DNA of 64,000 bases. It comes from Lepidodermella squamata. Taxonomy: Eukaryota; Gastrotricha. Of the stretch, positions 41,991 through 51,899 are shown piece after piece. A model generated the notes under the pieces. The model ran no database searches, was not told the DNA's origin, and saw nothing but the letters and a program-made list of their open reading frames with translations. Where the stretch lies: contig JBLDXI010000028.1 of assembly GCA_047495785.1 (NCBI GenBank), forward strand, positions 1,612,001-1,676,000, written 5' to 3'. Both the position numbers and the translations under genes were made by a program. Each line of letters opens with the position of its first letter. Position 1 is the first letter of the stretch.

Positions 41991-42279
41991 GATCGGAATT
42001 TTTCCATTTTCAAACATCTCGGGAAAAATTGCATTTCCAGGCAAACAAACTTTCTAGTTTTTTTTATTAAATTCCTTAAAAAAATGAATGAACGAATCGA
42101 ATTGCTGCGACGCACTTCTATTTTGCGTGACATCATGATTGCCGATTACTCTCGACAGTAAAAGCTAATCAAAACTTGCGTCTTGGATTGTTGTTATTTC
42201 AGGCATATTCAAAGAGTAACGGACAGGGAAAAAGAGATTTGCCAGAGAGTGCAAAGGGGATCGATGCAAATTGATTTGC

Positions 42280-43437
42280 TCAAGGGGAATCCAATGATTT
42301 CCTTGAATAAACAGACATTTCAAACACTTTCACACTAATTACAACAAAGAACACAACAGAGGATGTAAGAATAATCCAATCAAGGCATTTTATCCAGCTA
42401 GCTTTCCAATGATTCCAACTGCCCAAATTTTTCGACCATGATGGGAATCTTTGCACTAATCCACAGCTGAGAAGCGTGTAGAATGTAAAGAATTCTGAAA
42501 TTTCAACGCAAAAATTGATGTAGTCGCCGAGTAGAGTCGAAAGAGGCTTTTTCGGCAATGCAGAGTTCATCTGCCCTTGAAGGAAACATAATGCTAACAG
42601 CAGAGTTATCACAAAGAACGCCCTGTCTGGGAAAATAGGGTCGATAAATATCGTAGCAATGTTCAAACACGTGAAAAAGACGGCTGGCACTAAATACGTG
42701 GAAATGTAAAAATTCGATCGTCGCATAAGCTTCAAAACTATTTCTGCATAACTTCGATTCCCGCCAGATAAGAAAATTCGACTGACTGTTGAGTTGACAC
42801 CGATGAAATTCCAATTTCCAGTTTCAGGGGTGAAGTTTATTGCAGCTGCAGGATCAATTTTGATTGACCTGAAAGCTGCAGAATTTTCAGTCTCTTGAAT
42901 AACCATTTTTATCACGCATTCTTGGTAATCAAATGGAAAATTTTCAATGAAGAGTTCGCATTTCGTGGAGAACATCCCATATCTAATCCAATTGAATTCC
43001 ATTGTCTCATTCCGAGGAAGTTTGACAAGAAAACGGGAGGCGAATCCAAATTCCATTGAGTTGTCGTCAACGGCATTTAGCAAGCTCAAATTCGGCTTCC
43101 AAAACAAATAGCGCTGAAGATAAACCCATGTAGGATGAGGATAGGTGTAGTTGCAGCAAAAGACGTTCCACTGAAGACGGATTGAGCCGTCAACTTGCAA
43201 GCTTTCCTCGGCATCTTTCAAGGCGATTAGTCGGTCAAGTTCGAGGGTAAGAATCACCTGGGTAGGGTTACAATCTTCATGAATAGTTGAGCCTCCATCA
43301 CTGCAAGTCGGGGAGTAAACCTCGAATGACACATGGGGGCAGAGTGTTAGTAGTTCCCTTGATCGAGCAATGCCTTTATCGGCAAAGACAGTGCAATAAA
43401 GAGGCAACGCTGCCAATACATATTTGATAAATTTCAT
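42280..43437 (-). CDS. Cys-loop receptor (pLGIC) subunit, group F
   Basis: A 385-residue single-exon subunit. Signal peptide 1-19, then RSRELLTLCPHVSFEVYSPTC. Group F differs from the rest: no N-terminal NCS sequon, LD+..A.KD..E in place of the GINDV stretch, and the W-x-P motif WKPNLSLLN without the HKN triplet. The Cys-loop is C160-C174 (CELFIENFPFDYQEC), followed by VIQETENSAAF. Loop C region is GGNRSYAEI and pre-M1 LMRRSNFYISTYLVP. M2 begins DRAFFVITLLLALCFLQGQ: Ala at 1' in place of Pro and Phe at 2' and 3', which would make a bulky inner pore. After M4 a tail SVYSRKSLDSP extends further than in its relative at 46689. Confidence 0.93.
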   Translation of the reverse strand: MKFIKYVLAALPLYCTVFADKGIARSRELLTLCPHVSFEVYSPTCSDGGSTIHEDCNPTQVILTLELDRLIALKDAEESLQVDGSIRLQWNVFCCNYTYPHPTWVYLQRYLFWKPNLSLLNAVDDNSMEFGFASRFLVKLPRNETMEFNWIRYGMFSTKCELFIENFPFDYQECVIKMVIQETENSAAFRSIKIDPAAAINFTPETGNWNFIGVNSTVSRIFLSGGNRSYAEIVLKLMRRSNFYISTYLVPAVFFTCLNIATIFIDPIFPDRAFFVITLLLALCFLQGQMNSALPKKPLSTLLGDYINFCVEISEFFTFYTLLSCGLVQRFPSWSKNLGSWNHWKASWIKCLDWIILTSSVVFFVVISVKVFEMSVYSRKSLDSP

Positions 43438-43659
43438 GGCTACGTATTAAATTTTTTGTACGGAAAAAGAGTCGCACTCAAGTCTCTGCAGTGTTTACTT
43501 TTCATTTATCGCATTGAACAATTCGTAGCAAATGATATTTCCTCAAAGTACACTAGCAGTCTAATTTCTATGGATTGTAAATAAAATTGAAAATTTGCAC
43601 CATAAATTCGACAGACCGGAATGTAAAATGTTAATCTCTCCATTGGTAATGAAAAATTT

Positions 43660-44811
43660 TCAGATGACTGAAGCAACGCTCAAGGCATGCAAATTGATCG
43701 ATAAAAGAAATATAAGGCCAGCAATAAAAGCGAGACCATCGATGACTCGCGTTTTCTTGAATTTGATAGGCTTCTTAACAAGCCGATCAGAGAAATCGAG
43801 AGTCACTGGTATTGTTAACCACTTAAAGCTGTTGGTTAGACCGCACAGACATAGCGTGTAAATAGTACTGCACCATGCTAGGATCGCGCAGAAATCACAG
43901 TAGTTACTTAGGAAAATTCGGGTAGGTTTCGCGGGAACTCGGCTGTCAATCTCAGACTGGAGGAATATCACCGCGAGGAGAATAGTCATAGTAAACGCTG
44001 GCCGATCAGGGAAATGGGGGTCCATGAATAAGGAGAACAATTCCATAGCCGCGAGAAGTAGCGATGGTACCATCAAGTTATAGATGAAGAAATCAGGCTT
44101 TCTCTTCAAGTTGATCGTAAAAACTGCCACGCTCCTATTACCCTCCAGATCCATGACTTCAATATTTTTCTCAGATGATTTCATTATCCAGCCAAGTTCG
44201 TCGCGAATGAAATCAGGTAGAAATGAGAACTTAGCATGAGCGAATCGAGCCACTGCATAGTTCTCTTGCATGCTTAATACAAGTTGACAGTGCTGCTCGT
44301 CGAATGGGAATTTTGATAACTCCATCGGGCAAGCTGAAGTAAAAACGCCGTACCTCTGCCAGGTAAAGCTTAGCAAGCCCTGCTTCACCATTTTCATGTA
44401 CATCCGACTCGCGAAGCTATCGATCATGCCGTAGTTTGCCTGAGTGTTCTTATGGTTGACCCTAGGCTTCCAGACTAAAAACTCGTCAATGTAGAAATGA
44501 GTGATCGGCAAATCGGTTCGATAATTGTCACAAGGTACATCCCAGACCAGTTTCAAAGACCCGGTAATTTTGCAAGTCTCCTCGACCTCATTAAGGCCGT
44601 AGAATGATTCGAAAACCAAGCTTGCCGTGAAATTTGTGACGTTACAGTAAGGCCAGCCGATATTCGCCTCGAACAAGCTGTTGTCGCACGAAGGAACGTA
44701 GAATTCTGGCGAAATATTGCTGCAGTTGGCAAGCATTTCATCATAACGTGGCCTCATCGGGGAGACCTGTGCAGAAGCCACGGCGATGCAGAAGACAGAA
44801 AAACGTAGCAT
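43660..44811 (-). CDS. Cys-loop receptor (pLGIC) subunit, group E
   Basis: A 383-residue single-exon subunit. Very short leader (MLRFSVFCIAVASAQ), then MRPRYDEMLANCSNISPEFY. The E mark is CDNSLFEANIGWPYCNVTN. The Cys-loop is C161-C175 (CPMELSKFPFDEQHC) and the W-x-P motif WKPRVNHKN. An extra cysteine occurs in VEETCKITGS (residue 80), giving an odd number outside the Cys-loop. Loop C region is EGNRSVAVF and pre-M1 KRKPDFFIYNLMVP. M2 is DRPAFTMTILLAVIFLQSE: Ile replaces the usual Thr at 12'. The loop to M4 is SFKWLTIPVTLDFSDRLVKK. It is 222 bp downstream-facing from the F gene at 42280 on the same strand. Confidence 0.93.
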   Translation of the reverse strand: MLRFSVFCIAVASAQVSPMRPRYDEMLANCSNISPEFYVPSCDNSLFEANIGWPYCNVTNFTASLVFESFYGLNEVEETCKITGSLKLVWDVPCDNYRTDLPITHFYIDEFLVWKPRVNHKNTQANYGMIDSFASRMYMKMVKQGLLSFTWQRYGVFTSACPMELSKFPFDEQHCQLVLSMQENYAVARFAHAKFSFLPDFIRDELGWIMKSSEKNIEVMDLEGNRSVAVFTINLKRKPDFFIYNLMVPSLLLAAMELFSLFMDPHFPDRPAFTMTILLAVIFLQSEIDSRVPAKPTRIFLSNYCDFCAILAWCSTIYTLCLCGLTNSFKWLTIPVTLDFSDRLVKKPIKFKKTRVIDGLAFIAGLIFLLSINLHALSVASVI

Positions 44812-45201
44812 TTAGATCTCGCTAAATCTAGCTACCGTTGTAAGTGAAAGGTTGATGACTTTCATTTTTAGCATTAGTAACAGACATATCGGTCTCGCCG
44901 CAAGCACGATGTGATCATTAGGTGTGATAAATTATTCAGTTATTTAGGTCTGAGGGCATGGTTCTTGTAGTGAAAGGCTGAATCAAGTGTCGGCTCTCAT
45001 CGTCATATAATGCGATCATGTGATGTTTACTTAGCAGTCAATGAGTACTTGTATAGGGTAAAATGACAACATTGAATGTTTCTGTTTATTACAAGTAATG
45101 CGTGCACCCGTTTACTAGTTATTTGTCGCATTTTATTGCATGCCCACTTCTGTTAATTCAGCCTCAATTGATATTTGCCACCTGTTGAAAATTGTCTCTC
45201 A
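44812..45201. other. Non-coding interval
   Basis: A 390-bp spacer between two group E genes on the same strand. No gene or recognisable repeat. Confidence 0.5.
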
Positions 45202-46380
45202 TCAAATAACTGATGCGATGCGCAGTGCGTAAATATTGATCCCGATCAATACTGCAATCGAAAGAATGAAAGCGGCTATATCGATAAGACGTGAATTGTT
45301 GAAAGTCCACAACTTCGCTGCTTTTTCTTCTTTCTCAGCCTTCGAAGACCTGCCAACCGCCAATTTCTCGCCAAACCACTTCAGGTTTCCGAAGCCACAT
45401 AGAATCAACGTGTACGTCGTGCAAGCCCATGACAGAATCGTGCAGTAATCGCAGTAGTTGCTCAGGAAAATTCTCGTCGGCTTTGGCGGGACGTGCAGAT
45501 TAATCTCGGACCTGAGAAAGGTTAGAGCTAAAAGAATAGTCATGGCAAAAGCTGGTCTATCCGGGTAAGTTGGGTCCATGAGAAGAGAAAACATTTGCAA
45601 GGCAGCTAGGAGGCATGAAGGGACCATCAAATTAAAGATATAGAAATCCGGCTTTCGCTTTAAATCAATAGTGAACGTCGCAACACTGCGATTGCCCTCC
45701 AAGTTAAGAACATCAAAGTTGTAGCTTGTATTGGCGATAGCCCAACCTTGCTCGTCTCTTATAAACGCTGGGGTAAGGTCGAATTTACTGCTAATAAACC
45801 TTGCCACAGCGTAATTTTCTTGCATCGTTAACACAATCGAACATTGCTGGTTATCGAACGGAAAGTTGGACAGCTTCATCGGGCAGGAAGATGTGAAAAC
45901 TCCGTATCTTTGCCAAGTGAAATCTAGTATACCCTGGTTCCAAATTTTGAGAAGTAGCCGGCTCGAAAATCCATCTATCATTCCGTAGTTATCAACGGTG
46001 TTTTTATGATTCACCCTAGGCTTCCAGACCTCATTCTCATCGATGTAAATATGGGTGTGATTAGCGCTTGGTGAATAGCTGGGGCATGGTACCTCCCACT
46101 GTAGTATAATCGAGCCAGTAACTGTCCATAATTCCTGAACTTCATTGATATCGTAGAAAGAGTCCAGGAACAGATTTGCACTGAAATTCGTAATGCGACA
46201 TTCAGGCCAGCCGTAACCTAGTTCGTGCAAACCGTTGTCGCATAGTGGAACGTAAAATTCGGGCGAAATGTGGCTACAGTTCTTCAACAGTTGGTTCAGC
46301 CTTGGACTAGCCTCCCACGAGAGGACTAGTTCGAAAATTGCGAATTTGATAAGGAATTGCGAGGAAATTCGGCTTAGCAT
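45202..46380 (-). CDS. Cys-loop receptor (pLGIC) subunit, group E
   Basis: A 392-residue single-exon subunit. The leader runs to about residue 23 (LIKFAIFELVLSWEA). The E mark is changed to CDNGLHELGYGWPECRITN. The Cys-loop is C166-C180 (CPMKLSNFPFDNQQC) and the W-x-P motif WKPRVNHKN. After the loop it reads TMQENYAVARF, as in the gene at 43660, its nearest relative. Loop C region is EGNRSVATF. M2 is DRPAFAMTILLALTFLRSE. The M3-M4 loop is the longest of the set, about 38 residues, and charged (KLAVGRSSKAEKEEKAAKLW), but still far below the 100 or more residues usual in animal nicotinic receptors. Confidence 0.93.
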   Translation of the reverse strand: MLSRISSQFLIKFAIFELVLSWEASPRLNQLLKNCSHISPEFYVPLCDNGLHELGYGWPECRITNFSANLFLDSFYDINEVQELWTVTGSIILQWEVPCPSYSPSANHTHIYIDENEVWKPRVNHKNTVDNYGMIDGFSSRLLLKIWNQGILDFTWQRYGVFTSSCPMKLSNFPFDNQQCSIVLTMQENYAVARFISSKFDLTPAFIRDEQGWAIANTSYNFDVLNLEGNRSVATFTIDLKRKPDFYIFNLMVPSCLLAALQMFSLLMDPTYPDRPAFAMTILLALTFLRSEINLHVPPKPTRIFLSNYCDYCTILSWACTTYTLILCGFGNLKWFGEKLAVGRSSKAEKEEKAAKLWTFNNSRLIDIAAFILSIAVLIGINIYALRIASVI

Positions 46381-46688
46381 GTTTCCGTTTGTATGGTTAG
46401 ATGTAATATGCTGAGATTTGAATATTCAATCTCATGCCCGCACAGCTGAGTAAACTTCACAATAGTAACCAGTACACAGTACAAATATCGGTTTAGTATG
46501 CAGCTGTTACGAGATGTTTCAAAATTTCGGAATCGCTCGATGTATGTTTCCCATCAGTATATTTTCGAGTTTTTTATGTGTATTCATATAGATAGAATCA
46601 AACGTAAGAGGTGCATCTGTCGTTGCATAAAAATCATTACTTGCATAATTATTCGCTTCGCATTTATTTCGAACGATTTCATATACAT
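46381..46688. other. Non-coding interval
   Basis: A 308-bp AT-rich spacer between a group E and a group F gene. Nothing recognised. Confidence 0.5.
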
Positions 46689-47819
46689 CTATAAGACTGT
46701 GAAAGTATTACAGGTAAAGATTACAAAAAACGCAACAGATATGGCGAGGACAAACATATCCAAACATCGAATTTTGCTTAAAGAACCAAATTTCCAGATC
46801 GCGCTGATTTTCTGTGACCATGACGGAAACCTTTGTATTAGTCCACAGCTGAGTAAGGTGTAAAACGTGAAAAACTCCGATATTTCAACGCAAACATCCA
46901 TGTAACCACCGAGCAAAGTCGGCATAGGTTTCTTTGGAAGAAAGCTCTTAAGCTGTGCATCCAGGTAACATACAGCGAGGAAGAGAGTGATAACAAAAAA
47001 GGCTCTGTCCGGGAAAATAGGGTCGATGAATATCGTAGCGATGTTCAAACAAGTGAAGAACAAGACAGGTATTAGATACGTTCCGATGTAAAAAGCAGAC
47101 CGCCTCTTAAACCTCAAAACGATATCGGCACAACTTCTGTTACCACTGGACAGGTAAATCGAAGTTAATGATGCGTTAAGACCGTTGAATATCCAATTCT
47201 CAGAGTCTGGTAGAAAGCTGTTTCTGATCGGTTCGAATTTCACTGATTCAAACGCCGCAGAATTCTCGGTCTCTTGAATGACAAAACGGAGGAGACATGC
47301 TTGTTCATCGAAAGGAAAATTCTTCAAGAATAGCTCGCAACTTGTGGAGAACAACCCGTAACGGACCCAGTTGAACTCGAGTGTCTCATTCCTCACCATT
47401 TTTACCAGAAAACGGGAATTAAATGTTGATTCCATCGAATTATCTTCTATCGCGTTTAGCAGGTTCAAGCTAGGTTTCCAATACAAATATCGATTCAAAT
47501 AAAACCATTGAACTCTTGGATACGTATAGTCCCCGCAATGAACAATCCATTGGAGACGGATTGATCCGTCGAGATACAGGGCTTCGGTAACGTCTTTGAT
47601 TCCAACGAAACGGTCTAACTGGATAGTTATCGATACTGACGTGGTATTACAAGTCATATGCCTGATCGATCCCCCTTCGATACAGGTTGGGGTATGTGCT
47701 TCGAATGAGGTATGTGGGCATTGCGAAAGCAGATCAGCTGACCTCGACACGCTCGAGATATATCGACCGTTACAAATGATGAAAAATCCAGCAATTAAGA
47801 ATTCAAGGCCAGATTTCAT
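46689..47819 (-). CDS. Cys-loop receptor (pLGIC) subunit, group F
   Basis: A 376-residue single-exon subunit and the relative of 42280. Leader 1-18, then RSADLLSQCPHTSFEAHTPTC. The W-x-P motif is WKPSLNLLN and the Cys-loop C161-C175 (CELFLKNFPFDEQAC). Loop C region is SGNRSCADI, which adds a cysteine. M2 is DRAFFVITLFLAVCYLDAQ, with Phe at 8', Tyr at 13' and Asp at 15', the most aromatic pore of the set. It ends shortly after M4 (IFTCNTFTVL). Only 86 bp separate its ATG from the stop of the G gene upstream on the same strand, and ATAAATAAAC lies in that gap. Confidence 0.92.
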   Translation of the reverse strand: MKSGLEFLIAGFFIICNGRYISSVSRSADLLSQCPHTSFEAHTPTCIEGGSIRHMTCNTTSVSITIQLDRFVGIKDVTEALYLDGSIRLQWIVHCGDYTYPRVQWFYLNRYLYWKPSLNLLNAIEDNSMESTFNSRFLVKMVRNETLEFNWVRYGLFSTSCELFLKNFPFDEQACLLRFVIQETENSAAFESVKFEPIRNSFLPDSENWIFNGLNASLTSIYLSSGNRSCADIVLRFKRRSAFYIGTYLIPVLFFTCLNIATIFIDPIFPDRAFFVITLFLAVCYLDAQLKSFLPKKPMPTLLGGYMDVCVEISEFFTFYTLLSCGLIQRFPSWSQKISAIWKFGSLSKIRCLDMFVLAISVAFFVIFTCNTFTVL

Positions 47820-47905
47820 AGGAAAGGATTTTTGCGAAGCAAATACAAGAATAGGTACGTCTTATGAACTAAGGATTTCGTGTTTGATTTGATGTTTATT
47901 TATCA

Positions 47906-49048
47906 TTAGTTTGAGAAGAAGCCAGACGCCGCGGCTACTCCAATTGCGTAAAGATTTATCGAAATTATGAAAACGATAGCAGCCAAAACCATGAAGTATT
48001 CAACAAAGCGATAACGAGTTGTAGTCCAGCAAATCACTCTAACCTCAACATTCGACCATTTATCCCAGGTTGCAATTACCCCGCAACTCAGAAGAGAGTA
48101 AAGAGTTACTACCCACGAGAAAAGAATGCACAAATCCGTGTAGTTACTCAGAAACATTCTCTGAGGCTTGGATGGGACAAACATCAAAATCTGACCCTGA
48201 AGGAAAGCTAAAGCAAGTAACATAGTTACTGAGAAAATTGGCCGATCAGGTAAAGCTGGCGGAATGAAAAAAGACGCGAGGTTAAGCACACTCAGTAAAA
48301 AGTAGGGCAACATAAGGCTGTTAATGAAGAAGTTGGGCTTCCGCTTAAACTCGAATGAAAAACCGACATAGCTCCGATTTCCAGACGCTAGATAGACAAT
48401 GCTTGAAGTGAAGCTGACATTTTTCAGCATCCAGTTTTCAGAATCCGACATGAATTTAGGGTTAAGAGTATATTCTACCGATGAATAAACAGCAGAATTT
48501 TCGGTTTCTAGAATGAGGAATTCGACCATGCATTTTTGTTCGTCGAACGGGAAATTCGCGAATTGAAGATCACAAGCACTAACAAAGGCGCCGTATTTCT
48601 GCCAGTTGAACTCAAGGGTGTTGTTTTTCGTCATTTTTACGAGAAATCGATTGGTAAAGCCATCCGTCATTGCGAAGTTTGTCAACGTGTTCTTGTGATT
48701 GATACTCGGCTTCCAAAACAACTCGAGCCACAGATAGGTCCATCTAGCATGAGACCAGGTATAATCTGTGCATGGAATAGTCCATAGGAAGCGGATTGAA
48801 CCAGCAAACGTGAAGGTTTCCTCGACATCGTCGATGCTGGAGAACCTTTCTATTGACAACACGAGGCTTACATTTGTCCTCTTACAGATTGCTGTGTTTA
48901 CGTTGCCGCCATCAACGCAAAGAGGGGCATATGACTCGAAGGAAACATGAGAACAATTCGTAAGGATCTCATTCATTCTGTTCTGATTGTAAACTTCTTG
49001 AGTGGCGACGATCTGAATTAAATGAAATAGGAAAAGAGATAGTTTCAT
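47906..49048 (-). CDS. Cys-loop receptor (pLGIC) subunit, group G (single member)
   Basis: A 380-residue single-exon subunit. Leader 1-16, then NEILTNCSHVSFESYAPLCVDGGNVNTAIC, intermediate between groups D and F. The W-x-P motif is WKPSINHKN and the Cys-loop C159-C173 (CDLQFANFPFDEQKC). The next strand is LILETENSAVY, close to group F. Loop C region is SGNRSYVGF and pre-M1 KRKPNFFINSLMLP. M2 is DRPIFSVTMLLALAFLQGQ; Ala replaces Thr at 12'. The M3-M4 loop is TWDKWSNVEVRVICWTTTRY. It is the first gene of a seven-gene minus-strand receptor run interrupted only by one plus-strand gene. Confidence 0.93.
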   Translation of the reverse strand: MKLSLFLFHLIQIVATQEVYNQNRMNEILTNCSHVSFESYAPLCVDGGNVNTAICKRTNVSLVLSIERFSSIDDVEETFTFAGSIRFLWTIPCTDYTWSHARWTYLWLELFWKPSINHKNTLTNFAMTDGFTNRFLVKMTKNNTLEFNWQKYGAFVSACDLQFANFPFDEQKCMVEFLILETENSAVYSSVEYTLNPKFMSDSENWMLKNVSFTSSIVYLASGNRSYVGFSFEFKRKPNFFINSLMLPYFLLSVLNLASFFIPPALPDRPIFSVTMLLALAFLQGQILMFVPSKPQRMFLSNYTDLCILFSWVVTLYSLLSCGVIATWDKWSNVEVRVICWTTTRYRFVEYFMVLAAIVFIISINLYAIGVAAASGFFSN

Positions 49049-49188
49049 AATTTCTCAAGTCCGTTTCTCAATTCAACAAAAAATTAGCTGAATTGCGTCT
49101 CAAACATATAATGAAATAGAAGCATCGCAGTATAACGATTTGTAAACATAGGTGCTTTATTGGTGCTTTATTGGTGGGTAAATTCGAG

Positions 49189-49788
49189 CTACAGGAAATT
49201 TATAGTCAGAATTTGTATCTGACTTGGAAATAGTTCGCTGCCGTTAATTACTTCCGTGAGTATATCTTTATCCGACTTAGGCCACGACGGTTTTTCTTCC
49301 ATTTTCTTCGCCGTCGAAACAGCAAGCTCACATTTCCCCAGAATTCGCACAGAAATTTCGACCTTCCGCCTTGTGCTGAGAGCTTTCTTCGACGTCTCCA
49401 AGAATTTGTAAAACGAACCAAGGGCAGTAGCAACGGGCCGGCAATGTTCTGACAGTTTCAAATTTTTATATTTGCCAGACAGTATACCTTTGTCAGGATA
49501 CTTTTCGTAATAGAAAGTAGTTCTCTCAGTTTCCAGACACGTCTCGTTCTTTTTACATTGCTCTAACAGATCGGCGTAATCTGCAGCATTGTTAGAGCAT
49601 TCTCGCAGTAAATTATCCGTAATTCGTCTACGGGTAGCCAGGTCGGTTACTCTGTTTCCGGCAAAGAACGAATCGAGAATCACGAAGATTTTGTTGCATT
49701 CTCGCTGAGCTTCGAAGATATAGGAATCAGCAGCAGCTCTGGCGGTGATAATTAGTGATGCAGTTGCAATGAGGCTTGGTAAAAGCAT
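49189..49788 (-). CDS. Secreted cysteine-repeat protein 1 (unknown family)
   Basis: Function unknown. ATG 49788 gives 199 residues with a signal peptide (MLLPSLIATASLIITARAA). Two in-frame ATGs further upstream (49854, 49833) would put about 22 residues in front of it; the shared MLLPSLI start in the gene at 51165 favours 49788. The mature part has six cysteines. Two stretches repeat one pattern, C-x7-L-x-S-F ... RR ... L-x2-C: ECNKIFVILDSFFAGN to LLREC, and HCRPVATALGSFYKF to ILGKC. The first repeat is followed by AADYADLLEQC and CLETERT. No membrane segment. Likely an alpha-helical extracellular protein held by disulfides. Two relatives lie at 51165 and 52487 on the same strand. Confidence 0.75.
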   Translation of the reverse strand: MLLPSLIATASLIITARAAADSYIFEAQRECNKIFVILDSFFAGNRVTDLATRRRITDNLLRECSNNAADYADLLEQCKKNETCLETERTTFYYEKYPDKGILSGKYKNLKLSEHCRPVATALGSFYKFLETSKKALSTRRKVEISVRILGKCELAVSTAKKMEEKPSWPKSDKDILTEVINGSELFPSQIQILTINFL

Positions 49789-49876
49789 TGTTTTGATGCG
49801 ATGAAAAAAATCAACTGAGACCAAGCTTAACATACCAAACCAGAGACCAGCCACTGAATAAAATTAGCTATGCGTT

Positions 49877-50450
49877 GCGTTGGCAGAGGACATGGTAGAG
49901 CCAAAAAGTACGCCCCACAGCACCCGGGGTGTGTTTTTTCGAGTCCGGTCTGAAAAAAAGTTCACTTGGTCCGACTCTTTTTCGAACGGTCTAAAAGCGT
50001 GCCGTGAATGTGGTGAATACCAAGAAGTGTTGCCAACATATCAAGTGAAAGGGGTTGGTTAGTTCAAAGTTGAAAGTACCTCAGAAATAACCGAAAATGA
50101 ACACAAATTAGTTGGAAGGAGCCCGGATGTGGACATATCATATCAACACCATTTACTTCTAAAAATTGTTGGCATAATACATAATATCGGGTATTCTCAG
50201 GTATTTTAAGTTGAATTTTACTCAGATTTAAACTGAACTTGCCACTAGCCACCCCCTTTCACTTGATATGTTGGCAACACTGTCTTCTTGGTCTTCACTC
50301 TATTCACGGCACATGACGCTTTCAGACCGTTCGAAAAAGAGTCGGACCAAGTGAACTTTTTTTCAGACCGGACTCAAAAAATCACACCCCGAGTGCTGTG
50401 GGGCGTACTTTTTTGGCTCTACCATGTCCTCTGCCAGCGCCACACCCCCG
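49877..50450. repeat. 574-bp foldback repeat with arms of about 180-215 bp
   Basis: The left arm (49877 to about 50060) and the right arm (about 50235-50450) are reverse complements with few differences: TGGCAGAGGACATGGTAGAG, CAAAAAGTACGCCCCACAGC, GTTCACTTGGTCCGACTC and TTGCCAACATATCAAGTGAA all recur on the opposite strand. About 170 bp lies between. It codes for nothing recognisable. A foldback MITE is the simplest reading. No clear target duplication. It sits between two members of the secreted cysteine-repeat family. Confidence 0.85.
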
Positions 50451-51164
50451 GTCCGACCTTCAATGAAGCTAAAAAAGCTGGGCAAGAAGAGAGATGAGTT
50501 GTGAAGATGCGTAGTCAGGCTCGTGGAAAATTTCAACACCAACTGATATGATCTTTTGAATTTAGGTATACATTTTTATCTTCTTTTATATAGCCTCTCG
50601 TTTTACCTAGTCTCTTTCTAGGAGAAAAATAGCCGATTGGCTATTGCTGGAAAACGAAACATGAGTCACGATGCATAACAGCTTACAGCGGCGGCTAACG
50701 GCCATGTTTTGTTTTATTTTATATCTTGAGTTAACAGAACCCGATAATTGAAATCTGCAAGTCCGCTATCTCGCGGGTATGTTGGGTTTCTCCAGGTAGA
50801 AAACTTCACTTGACAGAAAGTCTCCCAAGATAAGCCTCAGGCATTGGCAAATTAAGGAAACCAATTAGGAAAATAAAATACTACTTCATAATTTCTTCCA
50901 AGCCGTGTCTCAATCATACCAGGGTGTATTTTATTGATTCGAGCTACGGAAAGTTGCTGGTTTTCGTGTAAAAAATTCACTCTGGCTTGTAAATACTGCA
51001 AAGACTTCACATATGTATATAAAAGGCAGAAGGCAGGGCCGGAATTGAACGCAGAGTTTTCGGTGGGAAAATCAAAGATAAGACAGGGCCAAAGACACGT
51101 GCTCTATGCATAGCATGATCATATTATAGAAAGGCAGTGCCAATAATTCGATAGTTTTTTGTTG
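50451..51164. other. Non-coding interval
   Basis: No gene found between the foldback repeat and the second secreted cysteine-repeat gene. Confidence 0.45.
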
Positions 51165-51899
51165 TTAGTATGTAACTCCCATGAAAATATCCGAATTTAG
51201 CGACTGGTTTTTATCAACGGCATGCTCACACTCTGCCAAAACTCGTACAGTGATGTCGACCTTCCGCCTAGTACTGAGAGCCCTCCCCGATGTCTCCAAT
51301 GATTTGTAAAACGAACCAAGGGAACCTGCAACATGCCAGCATTGATCCGCCAGTTCGATATTTCGAGTGAGGGCGAGAGCTATCTGGCGATCTTCCTGGT
51401 TAAAGAATGCAGTTCTCTCCCGTTGCAGGCATCTTCGGTCTCTGCATCGCTCCAGTTTCTCGGCATAATCTGCGGCATTGCCGGAGCATTCTTGCAGTAT
51501 ATTATCTCTGATTCGTTTACGGATGGCGGGTTCGGCTACTTTGTTTGCAGTGAAAAACGAATCGAGGATTACGAAGATCTTGTAGCATTCTCGCTGCGCT
51601 TCCCAGATATAAGTATCATACAAAAATGCGGTCCTCTCAGTTTCCAGGCATTTGTCGTCCCCGTTACATTGCGCCAACTTCTTGGCGTAATCTTCAGAAT
51701 TCTTGGAGCATTCTTGCAGTAAATTATTCGTGATTCGACTACGCGTGGCCTGGTCAAACGGCTTGTTAGCGGCAAAGAACGAATGGAGAGTGTACAATAT
51801 CCCATTGCAGTCTCGCCGCGCTTCAACGGTATAGGAATCGGCAGATGATCCGGCGACAAGAGCTAGTGAAGCGGATACAATGAGGCTTGGTAATAACAT
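51165..51899 (-). CDS. Secreted cysteine-repeat protein 2, three-repeat form
   Basis: Function unknown; 244 residues from ATG 51899 (the frame reaches further only through a TTG). Signal peptide MLLPSLIVSASLALVAGSSA. It contains three copies of the C-x7-L-x-S-F ... R ... L-x2-C pattern, against two in its relatives: DCNGILYTLHSFF, ECYKIFVILDSFF and QCWHVAGSLGSFY. The first two are each followed by a matching tail (DYAKKLAQC with CLETERTAF, and DYAEKLERC with CLQRERTAF), so one repeat plus tail of roughly 70 residues has been duplicated inside the gene. The C-terminal repeat keeps ALSTRRKV as in the protein at 49189. Probably a tandem duplicate of that gene followed by internal expansion. Confidence 0.78.
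   Translation of the reverse strand: MLLPSLIVSASLALVAGSSADSYTVEARRDCNGILYTLHSFFAANKPFDQATRSRITNNLLQECSKNSEDYAKKLAQCNGDDKCLETERTAFLYDTYIWEAQRECYKIFVILDSFFTANKVAEPAIRKRIRDNILQECSGNAADYAEKLERCRDRRCLQRERTAFFNQEDRQIALALTRNIELADQCWHVAGSLGSFYKSLETSGRALSTRRKVDITVRVLAECEHAVDKNQSLNSDIFMGVTY

Noticed and set aside
41991-42044. Upstream ATG for the group E receptor ending at 40800
   Set aside because: The added residues are not signal-like; the ATG at 41990 sits just before the hydrophobic leader.
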